Assembly (NCBI GenBank): GCA_019096065.1
Contig: JAGUCH010000005.1
Coordinates: forward strand, 7,316,001 to 7,380,000
Length of the DNA stretch: 64,000 bases
DNA from: Paracyclopina nana
Lineage: Eukaryota > Arthropoda > Copepoda > Cyclopoida > Cyclopettidae
Direction of reading: 5' to 3'
The notes under the pieces were generated by a model. It was not told where the DNA came from and did no database searches. It worked only from the letters and a program-made list of their open reading frames with translations. Shown here one piece after another: positions 1 through 9,040 of this stretch (position 1 is its first letter; each line of letters starts with the position of its first letter). The translations under genes and the position numbers were made by a program.

Positions 1-500
1 TGTGGCTGCTCAAGACTACAAATTGACGCCACCCAAGACTATAAATTGAGGCCACTCAAGTCTACTAAGTGAGGCCGCTCAAGACAGTAATTTGAGGCTG
101 TTCAAGATGTAAATTGCGGCTGCTCAAGACTACAAATTAAGGCCACTCCAGACTGATGATTTGAGGTTGTTCTAGACTGTCAATTGAGGCTGCTTAAGAC
201 TGCAAGGGCTATTCAGACTAAAAAAGCAGCCCAATCTCAACTTCAAAAGAAGATGAGAAGATTCCCCTGGTCAAATTTTTTTCCCAATATTTTTGTTTTC
301 ATTTCGTTTTTCCCTATTGTGTGCTAGCCTTGGACCAAAAATAAACTGAGAACTATTTTGAAATTGAAACCTTATCAGGGATTTTTGGTTGCCAGTAGAG
401 AAAAATAATTAACAATTATGATGGTACAAAATTAGTACAGACTTTTGCTCAAAACCGTAGGCCCGCCCCCCGCTGTCCAATTATGGACGCCTTTACCTAG
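1..500 (+). mobile_element. Helentron-like element, copy G, 3' end only
   Basis: The 3' end is hairpin GTCCAATTATGGAC, then 8 nt, then CTAG at 497-500, followed by TT. Positions 1-470 match the reverse complement of 4200-4670 (copy A) almost base for base, so this is the 3' end of a second copy whose 5' end lies outside the window. Positions 1-230 are a degenerate tandem repeat of about 23 bp containing CTCAAGACTACAAATTGAGG-like units. No coding potential is seen. The family assignment is inference from end structure. Confidence 0.7.
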
Positions 501-1532
501 TTGATTCATTTTTTGAATCAGTATTTGATTCATTTTTTGAATCAGTATTTGATTCATTTTTTGAATCAGTATTTGATTCATTTCTTGAATCATTTTTTGA
601 TTCATTTCTTGAATCATTTTTTGATACAGTTTTTGAATTGAATTCATTTTTGCAAGTAGCCAGTTCATTCGGGATGTACATTGCAACAGTGTTGTTAGTG
701 ATGCCTTGCAGTGTTTGGTTTAGAGTGATCCATGAGCAATCATGAATCCCTGAGCCACATTGAAGCTTCCAAATATGTGATGTAAAATGATGATTTTCTG
801 CTCCTCCTATCCCAAGAACTCCTAGTTTGTCAGGATTAGTTGGCATTTTCATACTATAAATGGGGGAGGGCAATGCTGGACCTGCAAAAGACATATGGTT
901 ATGCAATTAATGCCAGTTTTTGAGAGTGTTTTTATTTTGTACCTTGAGTCCAGATTTGGCTTTGTAGGTCAAGTATTTCTACTGAATCCAAATAATCATC
1001 ATAACCAAACCCTCCTCCAACCACTAAAAACTGTTTACCAGACTTGTCTAACATTGATGAGCAAGAGTGATGAGCTCTTCTAGTCTCCAAGCGTGGTCCT
1101 TCAGTCCAATTGAAGTTGGCAAGATTGAGGTACCAGACCTCATTGCTGTAATCTTTGGAGAGTCCTCCAATCAGGATGGCCATGCTCTCATTGATTTTGT
1201 TCATGCAGTGCTCAGCAACAGGCTTGGGTAGGTCTGGGCCAGCCACTGAGGGCTGCCCAATGGTGACAAATTCACTAGTAGACAACAAACCTGAATCGCT
1301 GTAACCTCCCAAGATGAAAAGGGAATTGTGTAGCACAATGCTGTCAGCATAGAATCGACCACTGATCATCAATGAGACTACATCAGGTTGGCCAATGATG
1401 TAACACTGATTTAAGGGTTGGCCTTTGGGGTATCCACCACACACCAATGGATATGCATTATCAATCAGTCCTCCAGTTGCACCATTAACATCTATAGGGA
1501 ACAGCAGTGAGACTTCAAAATTATAGAGGGCA
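493..1532 (-). CDS. Kelch-repeat protein (5' exon not found), stop codon in transposon
   Basis: Two exons are visible, 1532-943 and 881-493, separated by a 61-nt intron (882-942, GTACAA...TTTTGCAG). Joining them in frame gives a continuous kelch-like protein with repeat signatures GGYSDSG, IGGLSKDYSNEVWYLNL and VVGGGFGYDD, then a Cys-containing last blade. The upstream exon edge is the acceptor GCTAGCAG ending at 1533. A first exon, probably with the start and a signal peptide, was not recognised. The last 40 or so residues are a repetitive tail of NES, NTDSK and NDSR units encoded by a 24-bp minisatellite. The last complete codon and the TAA stop (493-495) lie inside the inserted element that ends at 500, so the original C-terminus is lost or extended. 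Kelch propellers are protein-interaction domains. The role here is unknown. Confidence 0.75.
503..640. repeat. 24-bp minisatellite inside the kelch coding exon
   Basis: About six units alternate between GATTCATTTTTTGAATCAGT-type and GATTCATTTCTTGAATCATT-type sequence. The period is a multiple of three, so the array translates as an Asn/Ser/Asp/Lys-rich tail. Each unit contains a small GATTCA/TGAATC palindrome. It abuts the transposon end directly. Confidence 0.8.
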
Positions 1533-2732
1533 CTGCTAGCAAGCTAGGTAATTCCTGGATTGTTTTCCACCATGCTCATGATTTGTGAAAAACGTAAGAA
1601 AAGCAAAAGTCACGAGATTGTCGTGATTGGCACGAGACACTAAAAAATAATGAGTGTTTTCCGACAGCCTAAAGGCGTACAATGCTATTACTATTAGCTA
1701 CCCCCTACATTTATGCATATTCCCAAATTCAGTTTTGGTTGGTATTTTGTGCAACTTTAAGGACAAAATTGCCTTAAATTCAGTAGTGTGCACTGCCACC
1801 TGTGAAGGCATGATGAGCGCGCGCGGTCAGCTAAGATGACCCAATGGCTCAACTAGGTTCACCAAACGCGCCGCTGACTCTAGCTGTATGGACCTTTCCA
1901 TGTGTCTGTACAAAAATAAAACTCAAAAACGGTTTTTGATGGTACAAAAATTTGTCTTTGCCAAGCAGCAAAAGAAGTAAACAAATAAGTAACATCCAGT
2001 TTGCAAAAAGTAATACTTTTTTCAGGCTATGCAGGAAGGAAAATACTGCGCCGAATTGCTTATAGAGGGCGCAGTGATCAATTTTTTTCCTTACTGTTAT
2101 TACCTATAGGGAAGCGAATCGGCGATTTTGACTGTTTATTGGAGGTCCGCTCAGTGAACGTGACGTCATGATCGCGTGAGCGTAGTTGACCCGTGCCTCA
2201 AAAGTGTTTCAAGTTGTTGGAAATAGAATCAGGCCAAAAAGAGCCAACTTTTTTTACTATTTAGCCACTTTTTATAAATAATGCCATTCTGGGAACACCT
2301 TTGATTGGTGCATTGGCTTGCCTAAAAGCCAGCCCAAAAGCCAGCCCGAAATTAGCAGAAAAATTGGATTTACTAGCAAAATATGGCTCAAAATATGGTC
2401 AAATTACAATAAAATATGTACTTTCTTCCCCTAAGTACAAGGTACGCTTGACAAAATCCCACCTTGTGAAAAAAAATATCGAGAAAAACTGATTCATTAG
2501 AAATTGGAGGTCTGATGCAGGCAGCAATCGGACCTCCAAAATGTTACATAATTCGCCGGTAGGATAGATATGGGACTTGTTTACATGTTCCTATTGAAAA
2601 GTCCTCCAAGGGCTGGCAGGCATTGTCAGGAGATTCAACATCAACCACTTCATTAAAAAAGGAAAGACCATTAGCAACCAAAATGAGTCCTGGAATTAAC
2701 TTTGAATTGGTGCCCAAGCCTAGAGATATATT
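1533..2732. other. Intergenic stretch between kelch and PAN genes
   Basis: No convincing coding exon was found here, although the first kelch exon may lie within it. A short hairpin sits at 2504-2539 (arms TTGGAGGTC and GACCTCCAA). The rest is AT-rich with no recognised repeat family. Confidence 0.5.
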
Positions 2733-3317
2733 TTAGCTACCCATTTGCTTGTCAGTGGCTGTTAGACACTCTCGTTGGACTGAGATGTACTTGGTCATGG
2801 ACTCATCGATGGAGGAACAAGTGCTGAAGATGAAGCAAGTGAGAGTCTCAGTGTCAAAGGAGAACCAATTGCATCTCTTTGTGGATTGACAATTCAGTAA
2901 GCACTTGTCCTTGGTGTTCGTTATCTCGGTGAACTCGAGTATTCCCTACAAAATCATTGGGCTTAAAATGGATGGTGCCCAAAAAATGGAAAAATCAGGT
3001 ACCTGGCAGAGTCCTGTGGTATCGCAAACGTTTGGGCTGCAGGCTGCCTCTCTGGTTTGGCAATCCTTGCAAATCTCATCTTACAAGGAATTGCAAGACT
3101 TGAGCAAGTAGCAGAGGCCCGAGTCGGAATTGAAGCTGAACCATCTGCATTTGGGGTAGGTTTTGCATTCTTTCAGGCAAGCTTGAGGGTTGTCCACCTT
3201 GGAAGCTGTGAGCAGTTCACTGCGCTCACACTCCCCCGGCTCAAAACACACATGACCAGCTGAGAGACCAGCTAAGGTGACTAAGTAAAACAATTTCAAA
3301 ATTGATTTCATCCTCAC
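2733..3317 (-). pseudogene. Secreted two-PAN/apple-domain protein with in-frame stop
   Basis: Exon 1 (3317-3003) starts with a signal peptide (MRMKSILKLFYLVTLAGL...; the Met two codons later is also possible). A PAN/apple-like domain follows with CFEPGEC, CLKECKTYPKCRWFSF and SGLCYLLKSC. After SCNSL there is an in-frame TAA (3083-3081), yet the same frame continues with a Cys-rich linker, DEICKDCQT and CDTTGLCQ, to a donor CAG|GTACCT. A 57-nt intron (2946-3002) joins in phase 0 to exon 2 (2945-2733). Exon 2 holds a second PAN domain (CLLNCQSTKRCNWFSFD, then CFIFSTC) and stops at TAA 2735-2733. Frame, cysteines and splice sites are intact on both sides of the stop. It is therefore a recent nonsense allele, a readthrough stop or an assembly error. 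PAN domains bind protein or carbohydrate outside the cell. Confidence 0.75.
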
Positions 3318-4168
3318 TAACTTTGAATGTTAAGATACTGTGCGTTAGCCTTGTCAAATATAGGCTCTTCTAGCATAGTGATAAAGACTAGATTAAAAGA
3401 AGCTATGCAATGATTGCATAATGATAACATTTTTAGCCTAAAAATGTACGAGTGAGGCATTTAAAGTAAGAAATAAGGCAATGCACAAAATTTGCTCTAG
3501 TAAATGAAAGATGTCCTGGAAATAAGTTATGGCTGGTTTCGTGTTTTTGGAGGTTTCGGTCCGCCCTCCACATTTCGTAATGTTGATATAAGATTCCTGC
3601 TGGATCTAACCGGTGTTAAAAGTTTTAGATGTAAAAAAGTAATACGTATTCAGCCCAGTGGCCAATGGCCTCTTGGTTGAATGTGGCAGTGACTGTCTTT
3701 ACGAAGATGGGATTTGAACCTCCAATCTACTAAAGTGTGGAATTTTCAAAGGGCTCTAGATATTTCTCCGCGACTTCGTAGCACTACGTAATAACGTAGT
3801 AAAACGAGGTCGCGGAGGGATATCAAGAACCCTAGAATTTACTTAGTGACTGTAGAATTATTGGGAGTGGGCCAAAGGCCCGCCCTCCACATTTGACTGC
3901 AACCTAAGGCGCTCCCCTCTTTTACGCCAGGAGATTGACTCAACTCTCTATCCTCACCAGACCATATAATCTATTGCTAATTCATGCCAGAATAGAGTTC
4001 AGACTGACCTGGTACTTTGAATTAGTTGAATCTAAAGCAGAAAATGGGATAAAATTCAGGACCTAGCTACAATACCTTAGGACTTGGCCAAACCCGACAT
4101 TGCTCTTTATTTTCAGGGCTAAATAGTCATTGTTACTGGCAAAATATTAGGCTAAAAATAGTATAAAA
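3318..4168. other. Intergenic DNA with hairpins and short-element fragments
   Basis: No gene is seen. Positions 3545-3575 and 3860-3900 carry fragments ending in CCGCCCTCCACATTT, the edge shared with the tRNA-related elements. 3635-3730 resembles 50490-50580 (a CAGTGGCC...GATGGGATTTGAACC block). A foldback of about 84 bp lies at 3750-3833, with arms CTCCGCGAC and GTCGCGGAG. Confidence 0.5.
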
Positions 4169-4429
4169 CTAGGTAAAGGCGTCCATAATTGGACAGCGGG
4201 GGGCGGGCCTACGGTTTTGAGCAAAAGTCTGTACTAATTTTGTACCATCATAATTGTTAATTATTTTTCTCTACTGGCAACCAAAAATCCCTGATAAGGT
4301 TTCAATTTCAAAATAGTTCTCAGTTTATTTTTGGTCCAAGGCTAGCACACAATAGGGAAAAACGAAATGAAAACAAAAATATTGGGAAAAAAATTTGACC
4401 AGGGGAATCTTCTCATCTTCTTTTGAAGT

Positions 4430-4795
4430 TGAGATTGGGCTGCTTTTTTAGTCTGAATAGCCCTTGCAGTCTTAAGCAGCCTCAATTGACAGTCTAGAAC
4501 AACCTCAAATCATCAGTCTGGAGTGGCCTTAATTTGTAGTCTTGAGCAGCCGCAATTTACATCTTGAACAGCCTCAAATTACTGTCTTGAGCGGCCTCAC
4601 TTAGTAGACTTGAGTGGCCTCAATTTATAGTCTTGGGTGGCGTCAATTTGTAGTCTTGAGCAGCCACAATTTGCGCCATGAAAAGTCCAAATTATAAGCA
4701 ATTTGCGGTCTTGAACAGCCTCACTTTGTTGTCTTGAGCAGCCATAACTTGTAGTTTTGAGCTGCCCTGTATGAAGTCCAGAACAGCATGTTACA
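4430..4795. repeat. About 23-bp minisatellite in copy A
   Basis: Degenerate units of CAATTTGTAGTCTTGAGCAG-type sequence. The same array appears inverted at 1-230 in copy G. Confidence 0.7.
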
Positions 4796-4803
4796 GTTTT
4801 AGT

Positions 4804-4909
4804 TACCGATTGAGTCATCAAAACCGGGTAAGCGCTATGGCCAATCTGGCCGGTTTATTTAGTGCGACAGTGCAGCCAGCGCATACCGTTTCTCATGACT
4901 CAATCGGTA
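4804..4909. mobile_element. 106-bp MITE with TIR TACCGATTGAGTCAT
   Basis: The left end TACCGATTGAGTCAT is matched by ATGACTCAATCGGTA at the right. The pairing continues inward as ACCGGGTAAGCGC against GCGCATACCGT. It is flanked by T-rich sequence and a TATATA run. No coding capacity. Confidence 0.65.
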
Positions 4910-6339
4910 TATATCATTGATTAAAAATGTGCGATGCAAAATTGCAATGGCCGCATGGTGTCAATCGGTAGTGGTTCAAACTCAGTCTCGGTATTGAGCT
5001 AGAAGTAGAAGCGGGCAGCTGTACTTGGATCGACTTGGACATACATTCCTTGGATAGACTGCAACTGATGGCCCTTGGATAGACAGACTGAACTCATAGT
5101 CCCTGGATTGACTAGACAGATCATCCTTGGATCGACTTTGAAGACAAACAGTCCTTAGATCAATGAAACGAATAGTCTTTGGATTGACTAATATGACTTG
5201 GTAACAAGGTGAAACAAAGGCCAAATGTGGGCCCTGTTAAAAATCGCAATTTTGCTCAAGCAATTATTCACATTTCTTGATCTGATTTTTTGTATCAGCT
5301 AGAACTCTGATCAGAAGGTAGCAAGACCTGTAGATGCAAGTACAGTATGTTTTCCCAGACGGACCAAGGCTGATTCATCCTGTTTGATGCAAGTACTACC
5401 CATCTTTTTTCTATCCAAGGTTGGTCGATCTAAGGACTATATGTTCTAATAGTCGATCCAAGAACCGTTTGTCTTGTCGATCCAAGTACAGTTCATTTTT
5501 CTTATCTAACAAAATTCATGTCAGTCCTGGTCTATCCAAGGACTATGTGTTATAACAGTCGATCCAAGGATGATCTGTCTTGTCAATCTGGGGACTGTCC
5601 ATAGCGGTAGTTGATCCATGGATGATATGTTTTGTCAATGCAAGGCCAGTTTGTCGTAGTCTATCCACAGATGATCCATTGTCGATCCAAGGGTAGGAGT
5701 CCATAGAAGCCACAGACCCGCCAAGTGAGCATGTGTTGACTTGGGTCACTTTATGATGGATCAAAATAGTAGGTTGAGTCCATCTTTGAATTTATTTCAA
5801 CCTGGGATTTTTGGTGATTGTTAGAGAAAAATGAATCCCTATCACCATCAACAAAAGTTAGACCCCGTGACAAATCCCTGATAGGTTAGTAATAATTAGA
5901 GAACCTCGCAAATAGCTTATTCCACAAATTTCTGCAGCCAAGTTTGATGAATAATCATTAAATGAATTGTTTCTGATGAACCCTCTCAGTCATAATTGAA
6001 AAGTAGCTGTCCTCATTGGAACAAGTACAATTATTTGGGAGCCCTGTGTGTATACTTTCAGCAGGCAACCTAAAATTTGGCAAGTGCATTCCTCTCCTCA
6101 TTGTGCATGATCATTATTGGTGCCATTTCTTGACTTTCCTCCAAATGACAGACTTTCATTTTTCTCTGCTCCCAATTAACAAAATGAGCTGAATTTTTTG
6201 ATAATGACTCTTATTTTGTCAGGGCTACAATTTGTATTAGCAACTTTTTTCCCAATTCTGAACGCGCATGTGTCCAGCTCCAGGAAAAAATTTCTATCAA
6301 GATAGTCCTCTAAATTGTTACTCATTAGGATGTCCCATA

Positions 6340-6750
6340 ATACCGTCTGGTTGTTCAAAAATGGACGGTGCAGGAATCAAAAGTTTGTGTTATGAATTCA
6401 TGAATTTTGTGGCTTAATGGGCATCAATGGAAAGCTAGAACCTTTGGACATCTTTTTTGTTTTATGACAAAATGAAAAGTATTATTGTGAATTCCGCGTG
6501 ACAGCAAAAAATAAATGATGTATCAGTTTTTTCGTGACAAGATTTGGGTTGTCTTGGGAGAATTGAATTTTCCCGGCTTTTTCCTCTTTCGATTGATGTT
6601 TTCTACTTTTACAAAAAAGGCTCAATCTTTCCAACAACATCATTTAAAAGTCCTTTATTTCTTGAATAATTTAAAAGTCCTGTATTTCTTGAATATGTGA
6701 CAAAAGTTAAGATTCCCGTACCGTCCAATTTTGAACTGACAGACTCTATA
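6340..6750. mobile_element. About 410-bp MITE (ACCGTCTG family), copy 1
   Basis: Terminal inverted repeats of about 40 bp: ATACCGTCTGGTTGTTCAAA on the left, the reverse complement of ...TTTTGAACTGACAGACTCTATA on the right. Each TIR has a nested hairpin (ACCGTC...GACGGT). The interior matches the second copy at 24619-25014. Flanks suggest TA target duplications. Confidence 0.75.
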
Positions 6751-6814
6751 TGGACACATGAATAATTATAAAGTAACATTCTGTGCTTCATCAGGCTACA
6801 TGGGCCCACAAATA

Positions 6815-7490
6815 ATGTCACATAGCATTCTGTCCCATAACATTTTGTCTCATAGCATTATGTTCCATAACAAATTGTCACAAAGCAAATTTTTGCATAG
6901 CATATTGTTGCGTATGCATTTGTCATATAACATATTGTCTCATGGCATATTGTCACATAGCATAATGTCCCATAGCATGTTGGCTCATAGCAAATTGTCA
7001 CATAGGCATTTGTCTCAAAGCATATTGTCTTATAGGATATATTCCCATAGCATAATGTCTCATAGCTTAATGTCTCATAGCATAATGTCACATAGCATAA
7101 TGTCTCATACCATATTGTCACATAGCAAATTGTTACATACAAAGCATTTTGGCTCATAGCATAATGTCTCATAGTGTATTGGCACACAGCCAATTGTCAC
7201 ATAGCATAATGTATCATAGCATATTGCCAATTAGCAAATTGTCACATAGCATATTGTCACATAGCAAATTATAAAATAGCCAATTTAGCCAAACATGCTA
7301 ACATGCATATTGTCTCATAGCAAATTGTCACATAGCATTATATCCTATGAGACAATTTGCAAGGTGACAAATGCCTATGAGACAATTTGCTATGTGACAA
7401 ATGCCTATGAGAAAATTTGCTATGAGCCAATATGCAATAGACATAGTGCTATGTGACAATATGCTATGATACAATATGCTATAAATTGAC
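6815..7490. repeat. 15-bp CATAGC array folding back on itself
   Basis: About 35 units of CATAGCAAATTGTCT-type sequence run forward to about 7340. They then switch to the reverse complement (GACAATTTGCTATGA) to about 7480. Open frames across it are low-complexity shadows (repeats of HSI and YET) in both directions and are not genes. Confidence 0.85.
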
Positions 7491-8099
7491 AAAACAGAAC
7501 TGTCCATGGATCAACTGCTCTGATGTAGAAGAGTTCTTGGATTTGCAGGTAAAACATACAGTCTATGGATGGGCAAGAAGGATGGACATAATTTGCCACC
7601 CGTAAAGATACTATGTTAGTCTACTCTATCCAAGGATGATAGAAAACAGTATCATAACAAAAACATGCCATGGGCCTACAATTTTGTAGAATCACTTAAG
7701 GGCAAAAATGATACTTATAAAAGTTATGGGGAATGCAAAATTAGGGCTCCACGCAAAAATTCACTTCATTTGGCCAAGGCCTGCTGGAGATATTGCACAT
7801 ATATTAAAAATGCTTACAAACAAGTACCCTTGGGGGTCCGAATCGGAAAAAAGCCATTAATACAAATTGTAGCCTTGACAACTGGGAGCCGCACACAAAA
7901 ATTCAACTCATTTTGTTTCATGAGAGCAAGAAAAATAGAAGTCTGTCATTTGGTGGGAAAAAATGGCCCAAATAAAGATCAAGCTCGATTGGGAGAGGAA
8001 TTCACATGCCAAATTTCAGGTCGCCTGCTCAGTATGTGCACAGGGCTTACAAATAATCGTACTAGTTCCAATGTTGATGTCTCTTTTTCATTTGATTCT

Positions 8100-8590
8100 A
8101 CTAAATGTGGAGGGTGGGCCTTCCACCCACTCCCTAATTACTATGTAATGACAAGCATACGGCCTGCCCTAAAGTGTTCAATTAAGTAGCAGATAATTTG
8201 ATTCCGCTCAATGTGAAAGTGCCTTCGGCCCACTCCCTAATTACTATGTAATGGCAAGCCTAAGGCCTGCCCTAAAGTGTTCAATTAAGTAGCAGATAAT
8301 TTGATTCTGCTAAATGTGGAGGGGGGGCCTTCGGCCCACTCCAAAATTAATATATAATGGCAAACCTATGGCATACCATTGAAGCTTCATGTTAATTGGC
8401 AAGCCTACTGCCTGCCCTAAAGTGTTCAATTAAGTAGCAGATAATTTGATTCCGCTAAATGTGGAGGGTGGGCCTTTGGCCCACTCCACAATTACTATGT
8501 AATGGTAAACCTATGGCATACCATTGAAGCTTGTTAATTGGCAGGCCTACGGCCTGCCCTAAAGTGTTCAATTAAGTAAGTAGCAGATAA
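8100..8590. repeat. About 106-bp tandem array with internal hairpins
   Basis: Four units, each containing GGAGGGTGGGCCTTCGGCCC plus CACTCC (a palindrome), TAATTACTATGTAATGG and GCAAGCCTATGGCCTGCC. The same unit recurs at 33190-34230 and, inverted, at 43190-43660. It always lies immediately before the tRNA-like module. Confidence 0.8.
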
Positions 8591-8610
8591 AATTGATCAT
8601 TAATTATGTG

Positions 8611-8682
8611 TCTCAGGTGGCTCACTGGTAGAGTGTCCGGCTGCAGAACAGACTGTACCTGGTTCAAATCCCACAAGGGTCA
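8611..8682 (+). repeat. tRNA-Cys-like module (copy A)
   Basis: A clear pol III A box TGGCTCACTGG (8618-8628) and B box GGTTCAAATCC (8661-8671) flank an anticodon loop CTGCAGA (GCA, Cys-like). The acceptor stem does not pair, so it is tRNA-derived and not a working tRNA. It continues into a body of TTTACTTCCTGGTCGATATC and CAGTTTCCTG, then the GC palindrome, like a SINE. Confidence 0.7.
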
Positions 8683-8826
8683 TAGAAATTTTTCCATTTT
8701 TCTGGATCACAATTTACTTCCTGGTCGATATCCTGGTCGATATCCTGGTACAGTTTCCTGTCTGGAAATTGGATCCTGACGTAGGTCACAGCGAAATGTG
8801 GGGGGCGGGCCTTCGGCCCGCCCCCC

Positions 8827-9040
8827 AACAATTATTCAGTAATATTCGGGCAATATTTGTGGGAGCGGGCAGAAGAAGACCCGCCCTCCACATTTCACTG
8901 TGACATACAGGGTGCAGCGCCGAAAATGCACCAAACCGCACCATACTAAAAACCGCACCCAAAAAAAAAAAATTAATAATAAACTGAAGCTTGATGCTTA
9001 TAAAACTGAATGGCAACAATAGAAGTAAAACAGAGGCCAA
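8827..9040. other. Short-element fragment and start of the satellite
   Basis: 8827-8905 is near-identical to 50940-51020 (ATTCGGGCAATATTTGTGGG, then GCGGGCAGAAGAAGACCCGC), a hairpin-ended short-element fragment. 8906-8970 contains three partial ACCGCACC motifs and a poly-A run leading into the satellite. Confidence 0.5.

Larger units (their letters stand above)
4169..8826 (-). mobile_element. Helentron-like element, copy A
   Basis: Read on the minus strand it ends ...hairpin-GCCTTTAC-CTAG at 4169, followed outside by TTTT. Its other end is the palindrome GGGGGGCGGGCCGAAGG..CCCCCC at 8826, preceded outside by GTT. Order from 4169: terminal block, 23-bp minisatellite, a MITE (4804-4909), diverged CTATCCAAGG repeats, a second MITE (6340-6750), a palindromic 15-bp array (6815-7480), a 106-bp hairpin tandem array (8100-8590), a tRNA-Cys-like module and the GC palindrome. 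Copies B and C share this order at both ends. No Rep/helicase or other transposase was found, so it would be non-autonomous. Confidence 0.65.

Noticed and set aside
1..4670. A composite element with about 500-bp TIRs carrying the kelch and PAN genes
   Set aside because: The termini face inward toward the genes (CTAG at 500 and at 4169), so the genes lie between two elements and not inside one.
6815..7490. CRISPR-like array
   Set aside because: Units are 15-bp head-to-tail repeats with no unique spacers, in an animal genome.
7665..8189. 174-residue open frame
   Set aside because: It crosses element-internal repeats also present at 33-34 kb and 43-44 kb, with no conserved frame and no family features.
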